NCBI RefSeq assembly: GCF_000413855.1
Contig: NZ_ATGG01000050.1
Coordinates: 1-41,604 of the forward strand
Reading direction: 5' to 3'
DNA from: Acinetobacter gyllenbergii CIP 110306 = MTCC 11365
Lineage (GTDB): Bacteria; Pseudomonadota; Gammaproteobacteria; Pseudomonadales; Moraxellaceae
Length of the DNA: 41,604 nucleotides
The notes beneath the pieces were generated by a model. It saw nothing but the letters and a program-made list of their open reading frames with translations, was not told where the DNA came from and searched no databases. The translations under genes were made by a program, and so were the position numbers. This document shows, piece after piece, positions 32,658 to 41,514 of this stretch. The stretch's first letter is position 1. The number at the start of each line of letters is the position of its first letter.

Positions 32658-33938
32658 ATGCAAAACAAATTGATGTCGATGTCAATCCTGATGACAGCCA
32701 TGATGGGGATCGGTCTGGTTGGCTGTTCAAAACCAGCAGAAAAAACAGAACAAACCAAAACAGAAGCCAAAACTGCGCCCGCAGCCAGCGGCGATACCAT
32801 TAAGGTCGGGATTCTACATTCACTTTCGGGCACCATGGCGATTTCAGAAACGTCGCTGAAAGATACTGCCTTAATGGCCATCAATGAAATCAATGCCAAT
32901 GGTGGGGTACTGGGTAAAAAATTAGAACCTGTGATTGTTGACCCTGCATCGGATTGGCCATTGTTTGCAGAAAAAGCCCGTCAGTTGATTACTCAAGATA
33001 AGGTCGCAGTCATTTTTGGTTGTTGGACATCCGTTTCGCGTAAATCAGTTCTACCTGTGGTCGAAGAACTGAATGGCTTGTTGTTCTATCCAGTGCAATA
33101 TGAAGGCCAAGAACAATCTAAAAATATCTTCTACACCGGTGCAGCGCCAAATCAACAAGCGATTCCAGCGGTTGAATACTTGATGGGGGATGAAGGCGGT
33201 AAAGCAGAACGTTTTGTATTACTCGGCACCGATTATGTCTATCCACGAACCACCAATAAAATCTTACGTGCCTTCCTGAAGTCGAAGGGTGTAGCGGATG
33301 CCGACATCATGGAAGAATACACCCCATTTGGTCACAGCAATTATCAAACTATTGTTTCCAATATTAAGAAGTTCTCTGCGGGTAAAAAGACTGCGGTGAT
33401 CTCGACTATTAATGGCGATTCCAATGTGCCGTTCTATCGTGAACTAGGCAATCAAGGCATTAAAGCATCGGATATTCCTGTGATGGCCTTCTCGGTGGGT
33501 GAGGAAGAATTACGTGGGATCGATACCAAACCATTGGTGGGTCATTTAGCGTCATGGAATTATTTCATGTCGGTGAAAAATCCGAAGAACACTGAGTTTG
33601 TGAATAAATTCAAACAATATGCAGTGGAATACAAACTTCCAAATGCAGACAAAGTGGTGACCAACGATCCGATGGAAGCGACCTATGTCGGTATCAATAT
33701 GTGGAAGCAAGCCGTTGAAAAAGCAGGCACGACTGAGGTCGACAAAGTCCGTGATGCGATGGCAGGTCAGACCTTTGCTGCACCATCGGGCTATACCTTA
33801 AAAATGGATGAAACTAATCACCATTTACATAAACCCGTAATGATTGGACAGATTCGCGGCGATGGCCAATTCGATGTGGTCTATAAAACACCGCAAACCA
33901 TCAAGGCGGAGCCTTGGAGTCCGTATATCCCGAAATAA
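32658..33938 (+). CDS. urtA: urea ABC transporter substrate-binding protein UrtA
   Basis: A 426-residue periplasmic binding lipoprotein of the branched-chain amino acid/amide family. The signal peptide ends in lipobox LVGC and is followed by a short Lys-Thr-Glu linker. IKVGILHSLSGTMAISETSLKDT is the characteristic start of UrtA and FmdD proteins. FGCWTSVSRKSVLPVVE and YPVQYEGQEQSKNIFYTGAAPNQ are hallmark segments. It captures urea (or short amides) and hands it to UrtBC. GGAGAG precedes ATG 32658, and the in-frame GTG 12 bp upstream overlaps that site. First gene of the operon, 90 bp before urtB. Confidence 0.94.
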   Translation: MQNKLMSMSILMTAMMGIGLVGCSKPAEKTEQTKTEAKTAPAASGDTIKVGILHSLSGTMAISETSLKDTALMAINEINANGGVLGKKLEPVIVDPASDWPLFAEKARQLITQDKVAVIFGCWTSVSRKSVLPVVEELNGLLFYPVQYEGQEQSKNIFYTGAAPNQQAIPAVEYLMGDEGGKAERFVLLGTDYVYPRTTNKILRAFLKSKGVADADIMEEYTPFGHSNYQTIVSNIKKFSAGKKTAVISTINGDSNVPFYRELGNQGIKASDIPVMAFSVGEEELRGIDTKPLVGHLASWNYFMSVKNPKNTEFVNKFKQYAVEYKLPNADKVVTNDPMEATYVGINMWKQAVEKAGTTEVDKVRDAMAGQTFAAPSGYTLKMDETNHHLHKPVMIGQIRGDGQFDVVYKTPQTIKAEPWSPYIPK

Positions 33939-34028
33939 AGTTTTTTCGCCTGCTGTGCTGTATTGGCAGCAGGCTTTTTTATTCTGTTTTTTGTTCTATT
34001 TAAAACCGTTAATCATAAGGGGAGTTCT

Positions 34029-35651
34029 ATGGCGAAACACTATGTTTTGGCACTGCTCTGCATCATGGCACAGATGATTTTTAGTCCAGCATGGGCAGAA
34101 GCCACATCCGCAACAACCGTGACGTCTACAGCTTCTCAAGATGCCATTCAGACCTTTGTGAAGTCCGATTTTGCGACGCGTCGTGCCATGCTCAATCAAT
34201 GGCCTGCCAGTATTGAACAACTGGATCAACTGGTGGCCTATATTGATCAAAACGAGCTGTATACCGATAGCGCAGGCAATACTTATCTGTTAAAAAATGA
34301 TGACAAGCTGTTTAGCTATCCTGAGCAGCAGGCGCTGGAACAATGGCCTGCGGATTTATCCCAAGTAACTTTGGTCAATACCTTACGCAAGGCACTGAAT
34401 TTTGGTCAAGCCAAAGCCAAACTGAATTCTACAGATGCCTCGCAACGTTTAGCTGCGGTGGATATTTTAGAAAATAATTTGGCTGAACTCGATGTCGCGA
34501 TGGTGAAGCAGCTTTATCTGAATGAAAAAAATGATCAGGTCAAAGCACGTTTAGCACAGCTCAAAGCCCGTTTGGATTTTAACAGTGCTGATGCGTTTAC
34601 CAAGCTTGAAGCAGTGAAGGTCTTGGCTGATTCAAATCGTCCTGACGTATTCGCCTTAATCAACCAAACTTTAGAACAACCGCAAAGCAATCCTGCATTG
34701 AAGGCAGCGTTGCTGGATGCACACAATAAAATTAAAACCCGTCTGCAAATCAGTGAGTGGTCAGGCCATGTCTTTTCAGGTCTGAGTACGGCCAGCATTT
34801 TGCTGCTTGCGGCACTCGGCTTAGCCATTACCTATGGTCTGCTTGGGGTGATTAACATGGCACATGGTGAGCTGATCATGATCGGTGCCTATACCACCTA
34901 TGTGATTCAAAGCTTTTTTAAAACCCATTTTGCTGGGCTGGTGGACTGGTATCTATTGGCGGCAATTCCTGCGGCTTTTCTGGTCAGTGCCTTGATGGGC
35001 ATGTTGATTGAACGCACCGTGATCCGTCCGCTGTATGGCCGTCAATTGGAGACTTTACTTGCGACCTTTGGGGTGAGTCTGATCCTGATGCAATTGGTGC
35101 GTATGGTGTTCGGTGCGCAAAATGTCGAAGTTTCTAACGTGGCATGGCTGAGTGGCGGAATTGCGCTCACACCGAGCCTGATGCTGCCGTATAACCGTAT
35201 CGCCATTATTGGCTTTACTGTTGCAGTGCTATTACTGTTGCTGTTTTTACTCAATAAAACCCGTTTTGGTTTATTCGTTCGAGCCGTGACGCAAAACCGT
35301 CAAATGGCACGTGCTGTGGGCATCCGTTCTGCACGAATTGACATGATGGCCTTTGGACTGGGTTCAGGCTTGGCAGGTTTGGCAGGCTGTGCCTTGGCGC
35401 AGGTGGGTAATGTTGGCCCAGATCTCGGTCAAAACTATATTATTGATGCGTTCCTTGTGGTTGTTGTTGGTGGTGTCGGTCAAGTGTGGGGTGCGGTATT
35501 GGCAGCACTCGGACTGGGGATTAGCGGTACAGTTTTAGAGATTGGTTTAGGGGCAGTTTTAGCAAAAATTATTCTCTTGGTTCTTGTGATTTTGTTTATC
35601 CAAAAGCGTCCACAAGGTTTGTTTGCCATCAAAGGCCGTTTTGTGGAGTAA
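34029..35651 (+). CDS. urtB: urea ABC transporter permease UrtB
   Basis: A 540-residue LivH-type permease. A signal peptide and a long helical periplasmic region (about residues 25-250) precede eight or so membrane helices from about 262, which is the usual UrtB layout. Permease motifs include YGLLGVINMAHGELIMIGAY, AVTQNRQMARAVGI and GGVGQVWGAVLAALGLG. It pairs with UrtC to form the inner-membrane channel. AAGGGGAG precedes ATG 34029. The frame is open 66 bp upstream but without support. It ends 4 bp before urtC. Confidence 0.94.
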   Translation: MAKHYVLALLCIMAQMIFSPAWAEATSATTVTSTASQDAIQTFVKSDFATRRAMLNQWPASIEQLDQLVAYIDQNELYTDSAGNTYLLKNDDKLFSYPEQQALEQWPADLSQVTLVNTLRKALNFGQAKAKLNSTDASQRLAAVDILENNLAELDVAMVKQLYLNEKNDQVKARLAQLKARLDFNSADAFTKLEAVKVLADSNRPDVFALINQTLEQPQSNPALKAALLDAHNKIKTRLQISEWSGHVFSGLSTASILLLAALGLAITYGLLGVINMAHGELIMIGAYTTYVIQSFFKTHFAGLVDWYLLAAIPAAFLVSALMGMLIERTVIRPLYGRQLETLLATFGVSLILMQLVRMVFGAQNVEVSNVAWLSGGIALTPSLMLPYNRIAIIGFTVAVLLLLLFLLNKTRFGLFVRAVTQNRQMARAVGIRSARIDMMAFGLGSGLAGLAGCALAQVGNVGPDLGQNYIIDAFLVVVVGGVGQVWGAVLAALGLGISGTVLEIGLGAVLAKIILLVLVILFIQKRPQGLFAIKGRFVE

Positions 35652-35655
35652 GCCA

Positions 35656-36726
35656 ATGAAAATCACTTCTTTATTTGCCGACAAACCGTATAGCGCTGTG
35701 GCGATTGTAGTCTGTTTCGGAGTGCTGTTGCTATTGCCTTGGCTACACCTGTTGTCTCCTGATTCGGCCTTTTATCTGTCTGCTTACTGGATCACTCTGA
35801 TTGGCAAAATCATGTGTTTGGCCTTGGTGGCTTTGGCATTGGATTTGGTCTGGGGTTATGCCGGCATTCTGAGCTTAGGACATGGTTTGTATTTTGCTTT
35901 GGGCGGTTATGCCTTTGGCATGTACCTGATGCGTCAATCCGCAGGTGACGGTCTGCCTGATTTTATGCGTTTCCTCAGTTGGACCGAGTTGCCTTGGTAT
36001 TGGATCGGGACTGAGCATATCGCTTGGGCCTTGGCTTTAGTCATTCTTGTCCCTGGTTTGATCGCGTTTATTTTTGGCTTTTTTGCCTTTCGCTCCAAAA
36101 TCAAAGGCGTGTATTTCTCGATTATTACCCAAGCCATGACCTTTGCCGCAGCGCTGCTGTTCTTTCGCAATGAAACAGGCTTTGGGGGCAATAATGGTTT
36201 TACAGGCTTTAAAACAATTTTGGGTTTTGATATTACCTCTGCACCCATGCGCGCAACGCTATGCTTTGTGACTGCGTTGATGTTGATGTTGTGCTTCCTT
36301 GGTCTGCGCCAACTGATGAATCGTCCCTATGGAAGGGTCTTGGGTGCAATTCGTGACAGTGAAAATCGCTTGCAATATCTCGGTTATCGCACCCTGTGGT
36401 ACAAGCTGTCGGCATGGGTATTGTCGGCAGTGATTGCGGGTATCGCTGGGGCGTTATATGTGCCGCAGGCGGGCATCATCAATCCAAGTGAAATGAACCC
36501 CGTCAACTCAATCGAAATGGCGGTGTGGGTGGCTGCGGGTGGACGTGGCACTTTGATTGGCCCGATTTTAGGGGCAGGTTTAATCAATGCAGTAAAAACC
36601 TACTTCACGGTGGCTGCGCCAGAAGCGTGGTTATTGATCTTGGGGGCGCTGTTCATTGTGGTGACCTTGTTCTTACCTAAGGGTGTGATTGGTTTATTTG
36701 ACCGTTTTAAAAAGGAGCGTGATTAA
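35656..36726 (+). CDS. urtC: urea ABC transporter permease UrtC
   Basis: A 356-residue LivM-type permease with about ten membrane helices. WGYAGILSLGHGLYFALGGYAFGMYL and the loop GRVLGAIRDSENRLQYLGYR, which contacts the ATPase, are family hallmarks, with AAGGRGTLIGPILGAGLIN toward the end. It forms the channel with UrtB. The start at 35656 follows the urtB stop by four bases, and the longer frame that overlaps urtB is unlikely. The stop codon abuts the urtD ATG. Confidence 0.94.
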   Translation: MKITSLFADKPYSAVAIVVCFGVLLLLPWLHLLSPDSAFYLSAYWITLIGKIMCLALVALALDLVWGYAGILSLGHGLYFALGGYAFGMYLMRQSAGDGLPDFMRFLSWTELPWYWIGTEHIAWALALVILVPGLIAFIFGFFAFRSKIKGVYFSIITQAMTFAAALLFFRNETGFGGNNGFTGFKTILGFDITSAPMRATLCFVTALMLMLCFLGLRQLMNRPYGRVLGAIRDSENRLQYLGYRTLWYKLSAWVLSAVIAGIAGALYVPQAGIINPSEMNPVNSIEMAVWVAAGGRGTLIGPILGAGLINAVKTYFTVAAPEAWLLILGALFIVVTLFLPKGVIGLFDRFKKERD

Positions 36727-37554
36727 ATGAGTGATGTATTAATAGACTCAGCTCAACATGGCGGTCAACTGGGCGAGGGCTATGGTCGTGCCAAGCCACA
36801 AGGCGCGGATTTTAGCCATGGCATTGCTTTATATCTGGAAAAAGTCAGTGTCTGGTTTGATTCATTTCGGGCTCTCAATGATCTGTCGCTGTACATTGCC
36901 GAGGGTGAGTTACGCTGCATCATTGGGCCAAATGGCGCAGGAAAAACCACGCTGATGGATGTGATTACCGGTAAAACCCGTCCGACCACAGGCACGGCAT
37001 TTTTTGGGCAAAACTACGATCTTGCCAAAATGAGTACCGAGCAAATTGCCGAAGCAGGCATCGGTCGAAAATTCCAAAAGCCAACAGTATTTGAAAATTT
37101 TACTGTCATGGAAAATCTACTGTTGGCAGCACCTCGAGATAAACGGGTGAAGAAAAGCTTCTTTTCTCGTTTAGACCCAGAAGCGCAACTGGCTTTGGAT
37201 GAAAGTTTGGAACAGATTCGTTTAAAGGAGTTTGTACACAAGCCAGCGGGTCTACTGTCACATGGGCAAAAGCAGTGGTTGGAAATTGGTATGTTACTGA
37301 TGCAACGACCAAAATTAATTTTACTGGATGAGCCTGTTGCAGGGATGACCGATGCTGAAACTGAACGCACCGCTGAACTGTGTCTGGAACTGAAAAAAAA
37401 TCACACCCTTGTGGTGGTTGAACATGACATGAGCTTTATTGACACCATTAGTGAAAAAGTCACGGTACTGGCACAAGGGGCAATCTTGGCCGAGGGCACA
37501 TTGGCAGAAGTTCAGGCCAATGAAGATGTGATTGAAAAATATTTAGGACGCTAG
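36727..37554 (+). CDS. urtD: urea ABC transporter ATP-binding protein UrtD
   Basis: A 275-residue LivG-type ATPase. An extra N-terminal tail of about 35 residues precedes the fold. Walker A is GPNGAGKTT, the signature is LLSHGQKQWLEIG (SHGQK in place of the usual SGGQQ, normal for UrtD), Walker B is LILLDEPVAGM, and the switch His is in VVVEHDM. It powers urea import from the cytoplasmic face together with UrtE. Its ATG directly follows the urtC stop, giving tight translational coupling. Confidence 0.95.
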   Translation: MSDVLIDSAQHGGQLGEGYGRAKPQGADFSHGIALYLEKVSVWFDSFRALNDLSLYIAEGELRCIIGPNGAGKTTLMDVITGKTRPTTGTAFFGQNYDLAKMSTEQIAEAGIGRKFQKPTVFENFTVMENLLLAAPRDKRVKKSFFSRLDPEAQLALDESLEQIRLKEFVHKPAGLLSHGQKQWLEIGMLLMQRPKLILLDEPVAGMTDAETERTAELCLELKKNHTLVVVEHDMSFIDTISEKVTVLAQGAILAEGTLAEVQANEDVIEKYLGR

Positions 37555-37563
37555 GAGAGACAC

Positions 37564-38262
37564 ATGCTAGAAGTGAAGCAAATTAATCAATTCTATGGTG
37601 GCAGTCATATTCTGCGTGATGTGTCTTTTAACGCACCTGTGGGTGAATGTAGTGTGGTCTTGGGGCGCAATGGCGTGGGCAAAACCACTTTGTTGAAATG
37701 CCTGATGGGGATTCTGCCGATTAAGTCAGGACAAATCTTGTTAGATGGTAAAGACATTGCCAAAATGTCCCCAGAGCAACGGGTGCGCGCTGGTTTGGCC
37801 TATGTGCCGCAAGGTCGCGATATCTTTTCGACTTTAACGGTAGAAGAAAATATTTTAATTGGCATGGCGAAATTCTCAGGGGCTAAGACGCGTAAGGTGC
37901 CAAGCCATTTATATGAAATCTTTCCTGTACTGGATGAAATGAAGCACCGCCGTGGCGGAGATTTATCCGGTGGTCAGCAGCAACAGCTTGCGATCGCTCG
38001 AGCGTTGGCTTCGGAGCCAAGCGTATTAATTCTGGATGAACCGACCGAAGGGATTCAGCCTTCAATTATTAAAGATATTGGGCGGGTGATCCGTAAGTTG
38101 GCTGATCAAGGTGAAATGGCGATTATTTTGGTGGAGCAGTTTTATGATTTTGCCGAAGAGTTGGCGGATGCGTATACCGTGATGGCGCGTGGGCAGGTGA
38201 TTGCACAAGGGCGTGGGGAGGAGATGCCTGAGAAGGGAATTCGAGAGTTGGTGGCGATTTAA
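37564..38262 (+). CDS. urtE: urea ABC transporter ATP-binding protein UrtE
   Basis: A 232-residue LivF-type ATPase. Walker A is GRNGVGKTT, the signature is LSGGQQQQLAIARAL, Walker B is VLILDEPTEGIQPSII, and the switch His position is replaced by Gln in LVEQFYDFA, typical for LivF and UrtE. GGAGAG lies just before the ATG, nine bases after urtD. It is the last gene of the operon. No urease genes (ureABC and accessories) lie in the window, so use of the imported urea must be encoded elsewhere. Confidence 0.95.
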   Translation: MLEVKQINQFYGGSHILRDVSFNAPVGECSVVLGRNGVGKTTLLKCLMGILPIKSGQILLDGKDIAKMSPEQRVRAGLAYVPQGRDIFSTLTVEENILIGMAKFSGAKTRKVPSHLYEIFPVLDEMKHRRGGDLSGGQQQQLAIARALASEPSVLILDEPTEGIQPSIIKDIGRVIRKLADQGEMAIILVEQFYDFAEELADAYTVMARGQVIAQGRGEEMPEKGIRELVAI

Positions 38263-38332
38263 AACACTCGAAAGAGATTTTCCACCTACGGCCTGATTAA
38301 ACATTGATCATTGTGGAATCTTATTGTTTTAT

Positions 38333-38502
38333 ATCTAATCTTAGGATAAACCTGCGGTTCGCCCTACTTTGGTTTCGCCCAAAGTAGGCAAAGGCATTGT
38401 CATCTACAAAACCTGTTCGCTTCTTTCAATACATCAAATGATATTGCAAAAACAGTCTCTTGCGAATACCACGAAGGTTGTAGATGACATTTCCGAGTAT
38501 CA
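38333..38502. repeat. R2 structured repeat, copy C
   Basis: A 170-bp element with the same two-hairpin plan as copy B. Hairpin 1 pairs CCTACTTTGG with CCCAAAGTAGG around TTTCGC (38363-38388). Hairpin 2 pairs 38399-38414 with 38475-38488 (GTCATCTACAA with TTGTAGATGAC, a two-A bulge, then CCT with AGG). Paired bases differ from copy B in a compensating way. It occupies the convergent gap between urtE and the exported protein gene, where it may also terminate transcription. No clear gene is in 38263-38529. Confidence 0.8.
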
Positions 38503-38529
38503 TATTTGAGGCTGACTTTTGATGGTTTG

Positions 38530-39267
38530 TTAACCTTCAACCTTATAGAACGTTCCGCCAGCATAGACATTGTGTCCAAAGCCACATGAGGACTCGCCAC
38601 TGTTTTGTTCAACTTCAATTTTTTGTCCAAGCTTTGCATCATTGGCGAATTGAAGTTTGATTTGACAGTCCTCATAGCGATAGCTGGCTTGTTTTGACTT
38701 GAGTGGCATACTCGTTTCAAACTGCCCCATATTCGGGCCATAGATCAAGCCGCGTGGGCCGAAATAGTAGCCATTAAAGGCAATCGCATATTGATTTTGT
38801 TTTTTGTTGACCTCAATGTAATCCCATTGTCCAAAACCATTGGCGCGGACATAAGTCCCTTGTAGATCCGAAGATAATTTGGGTTTAGGGAGCTGTTTTA
38901 AGTTGTATTGACTGGTTTTCGAGTCTTTATCTCTGAGAAACCAGACTCTTGCCCATTGTGGTTTGTCCAGTTTGGCATAACTCAAGCCGACATTATTGTT
39001 GGCGATTTCAATGTCTCGGTCACTGACCTGAATGCCACTTTCATCAGCATTGGCCTGACAGAAATGTGCCCAAGCAGCCTGCTCTTCAAATTGATTGGCT
39101 GCATTGAAATATTGTTTTTGATCGTAAAGCTTTTTACCTGTTTGCGCATATTGCTTTACTTTGGCACAACCTTGCTGCAATTCTTGTTCAAAAGAAACTT
39201 CGGCAAAGCTCGCGCTTGAAGTGATTGCCATGGCGAGGCACAGACCGATTTGAGATGTTTTAATCAT
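38530..39267 (-). CDS. exported protein of unknown function
   Basis: A 245-residue protein with a signal peptide (hydrophobic residues 7-20, cleavage likely after SFA). Residues about 25-120 look like two tetratricopeptide-type helix pairs (LYDQKQYFNAANQFEEQAAW, then NNNVGLSYAKLDKPQWARVWF). The C-terminal half (about 135-245) is beta-rich, with GQWDYIEV, FNGYYFGPRGLIYGPN and three late cysteines. I do not recognise the family. It is probably periplasmic. It is leftward, with its 3' end facing the R2 repeat. Confidence 0.8.
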   Translation of the reverse strand: MIKTSQIGLCLAMAITSSASFAEVSFEQELQQGCAKVKQYAQTGKKLYDQKQYFNAANQFEEQAAWAHFCQANADESGIQVSDRDIEIANNNVGLSYAKLDKPQWARVWFLRDKDSKTSQYNLKQLPKPKLSSDLQGTYVRANGFGQWDYIEVNKKQNQYAIAFNGYYFGPRGLIYGPNMGQFETSMPLKSKQASYRYEDCQIKLQFANDAKLGQKIEVEQNSGESSCGFGHNVYAGGTFYKVEG

Positions 39268-39349
39268 TGTTGGCTATTTTTGAAATGAAGTCTTGTTTTC
39301 ATTTTAAGCCATAATCCAGTTGCCTGACAGTACGCTAAAAGTGAGCTTT

Positions 39350-39901
39350 TTATTGAGATTCTGTGAGTTGCAGTTGCATCCAGACTAAATCGCGCCATGT
39401 GCCAAACTTTTGACCCACTTGTGGCATATAACCAGTTTGAATAAAGCCAAGCTGTTCATGTAACACAATCGAGCCCTTATTTTCACTATCAATCGCAGCT
39501 ACCATGATATGCATGTTTTGCTGTTTGGCCAGATGAATGAGCTGTTGCATCAGCGCTTTACCCAGTCCTTGGCGAGCGTAGCTTGGGTCAACAAAAACAG
39601 AATGTTCAATGCTTTGGCGATAGCCGCTGATGGTCCGAAATGCAGTGTAATAGGCATAGCCTGCCACTTGATGGCTATTTAGGTCTTCAACCACGATCAT
39701 GGGAAATTGTTGTTGCTGCATGCCGTGAAAACGTTGCTGATAATCTGTTAAGGAAACCGCCTGATCATTCCAATTCGCTGTGCCATTCAGGATCTCTGTA
39801 TTATAGATCGCGAGGATTTGTTCGAGGTCATCCATCGTGGCAAAACGAATGTGGAAATGTGCGGCTAGGGCAGAAGCGGCAAGTGCAATATTTACAGACA
39901 T
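39350..39901 (-). CDS. GNAT family N-acetyltransferase
   Basis: A 183-residue acetyltransferase of the phosphinothricin acetyltransferase-like group. IRFATMDDLEQILAIYNTEILNGTANW is the group's typical opening (key residues I-R, D-L, I-Y-N). HSVFVDPSYARQGLGKALMQ is the acetyl-CoA-binding motif A with the R/Q-x-x-G-x-G/A loop. A late GFIQTGYMPQVGQKFGTWRDLVWMQ segment closes the domain. The acceptor is likely a small amine or amino acid analogue. The first about 16 residues are not conserved in the family, so the true start could be slightly downstream. Confidence 0.88.
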   Translation of the reverse strand: MSVNIALAASALAAHFHIRFATMDDLEQILAIYNTEILNGTANWNDQAVSLTDYQQRFHGMQQQQFPMIVVEDLNSHQVAGYAYYTAFRTISGYRQSIEHSVFVDPSYARQGLGKALMQQLIHLAKQQNMHIMVAAIDSENKGSIVLHEQLGFIQTGYMPQVGQKFGTWRDLVWMQLQLTESQ

Positions 39902-39989
39902 GGGCGAAGGTCATCAAATCAGGAAAAACAACAGATGCAACATTGGTCGAATAAAAGATCAACTCGCATTTATATTCGGTGATGCAAAC

Positions 39990-40021
39990 AAAAACAGCAA
40001 GGGAATCCTTGCTGTTTTTTT
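39990..40021. terminator. intrinsic terminator, mainly for the OmpK/Tsx gene
   Basis: AAAAACAGCAAGG and CCTTGCTGTTTTT form a long stem with a GAAT loop. On the minus strand it lies just after the channel gene stop and ends in a T-run. Confidence 0.88.
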
Positions 40022-40036
40022 AACATTCTAATCAGA

Positions 40037-40762
40037 TTAGAAATGGTATTTAATCAAAGCGCTGACGTTGTTTTCGTCACGGTTTTTCATACCAAATTTG
40101 TTATTCCAAACTGAATGCTCAACACCTAAATAAAGGCGAGTGTCTGGTGAAATGTGTTTGCCTAGATTCCACTTATATTGTGTGGTCCAGTTCAGTTCGC
40201 TGGCGTGATCTTTTTCGCCAGTCGACCAGTCAAGGAAACCATCCACCAAGAAATCTTCGTTCGATACTTTAAATGGCAAAGCATAGGCAATGGTCATTTG
40301 ATAGTCATCAGTCGTATTTTCGTTGTTGGCGCGGTAGAAGTTTACATTCGCATATTGGAAATATGGAATGGCAAGATCGAAACCGACACCATACAAGAAG
40401 TTGTCAAAGCTAGAAAAGTCATCATTGTTGCTTTCCCAAGTAGTTGAGATCAGCACATCTTTGATTGGACCAAACGCAAGTTTTTGACCTGAAATTTCAC
40501 CCAAGCTTAAACGTGGAGAAAGCTCGAAATAGGTGCTTTTGTGGTCATCGCTGCCACGCATACGGTCCATAAAGAAGAATACATCGGCATATTTTACTTT
40601 TGCCGCATATTCAACCGTGATGGTTGTTTGCTTTTCATCAACAACTTCGTAGTTCTCACCATACAAACCAGTCAAGCTGAAATCTTGCCAAATTGGCTTT
40701 GCTTGAGTGAACGCTGCTGTAGATACCAATAAACCTGTTGCTGCAAGTTGCTTCAATTGCAT
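40037..40762 (-). CDS. outer membrane nucleoside-specific channel, OmpK/Tsx family
   Basis: A 241-residue outer-membrane beta-barrel. The signal peptide (residues 1-21) ends at TQA-K. The mature protein starts WQDFSLTGLYGENYEV, continues with alternating amphipathic strands rich in Tyr, Trp and Asn, and ends in KYHF with the terminal Phe needed for barrel insertion. VEYAAKVKYADVFFFMDR is the most recognisable Tsx/OmpK segment. Such channels admit nucleosides. No nucleoside catabolic genes are adjacent, so substrate specificity is inferred only from the family. Confidence 0.88.
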   Translation of the reverse strand: MQLKQLAATGLLVSTAAFTQAKPIWQDFSLTGLYGENYEVVDEKQTTITVEYAAKVKYADVFFFMDRMRGSDDHKSTYFELSPRLSLGEISGQKLAFGPIKDVLISTTWESNNDDFSSFDNFLYGVGFDLAIPYFQYANVNFYRANNENTTDDYQMTIAYALPFKVSNEDFLVDGFLDWSTGEKDHASELNWTTQYKWNLGKHISPDTRLYLGVEHSVWNNKFGMKNRDENNVSALIKYHF

Positions 40763-41132
40763 TTAAAAAATCTCCCCCCAAAAGGCGTGTCAAGGATACA
40801 AGGTATTAAGCAAAAATAAAGCCAAATTTGACCAAATGAACAAAAGAATTGTATATGCATAGACGTGTCTAAAAAGGCATGAATGTTAAGCAACTTTTTG
40901 TTGAAGATTTCATCAAAATGTCAAAAATCAGCTTGCATATTTCAAAGGAAAGTCAGATATTGGAGGTATAGAAGATCTTCTTACATACTGAAAAGCAACA
41001 GATGCAAAGCGAGGAGACAACAGGTATTTACATAATCAGAATATACAACTGCACTGAATGATTGCATGCTCAAAGTGTGCCAGATAAGAAAGTTTTGTAG
41101 CACCGTCTCACAGATAAGAGAGGAAGATATTT
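40763..41132. other. 370-bp divergent intergenic region
   Basis: The region lies between the divergent channel gene and the HPF-like gene. I found no additional gene, RNA or clear operator. A GAGAGGA ribosome binding site for the HPF-like gene is at its right end, and several AT-rich promoter-like tracts cannot be ranked by eye. Confidence 0.6.
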
Positions 41133-41507
41133 ATGAATATTGAAATCCGTACAGATAAAAACATTCAAGGTAGTGAACGCTTAATCAGTTATGTTCGTGC
41201 AGAACTTACACAAGAATTTCAACGCTATAGCGAGCGTATTACACATTTTTCGGTTCATATTAGTGATGAGAACGGGGAGAAAACGGGCGATCATGACAAA
41301 CGTTGTATGATTGAGGCTCGTCCAGCAGGAATGAAACCTGTTGCAGTAACACATAAAGCAGGCAATATTGATAATTCGATTCATGGTGCGATTGAGAAAC
41401 TGAAACGTAGTTTGGAGCATCTATATGAGAAAAAAGAGCATCATCGTGGTGGTTTACCAGAATATGTTGATGTCGATGACGACGTAAAAGTGGATGATGA
41501 AGCGTAA
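41133..41507 (+). CDS. HPF/RaiA family ribosome-associated protein
   Basis: A 124-residue protein with the S30AE/sigma-54 modulation fold. MNIEIRTDKNIQGSERLISYV is the first strand and helix (key residues N-I-x-I, then a helix). VHISDENG and CMIEARPAGMKPVAV are the central strands, and the long helix AIEKLKRSLEHLYEKK follows. The last about 20 residues are an acidic tail. Such proteins bind the 30S decoding centre and store ribosomes in stress or stationary phase. The divergence from canonical HPF (conserved basic pattern shifted, acidic tail added) makes a specialised paralogue likely. GAGAGGA precedes the ATG. Confidence 0.82.
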   Translation: MNIEIRTDKNIQGSERLISYVRAELTQEFQRYSERITHFSVHISDENGEKTGDHDKRCMIEARPAGMKPVAVTHKAGNIDNSIHGAIEKLKRSLEHLYEKKEHHRGGLPEYVDVDDDVKVDDEA

Positions 41508-41514
41508 AAATGAC

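Noticed and set aside
34029..37554. urtB to urtD considered as a branched-chain amino acid (Liv) transporter
   Set aside because: The UrtA-type binding protein motifs, the long periplasmic N-terminus of UrtB and the N-terminal tail with the SHGQK signature of UrtD favour the urea system.
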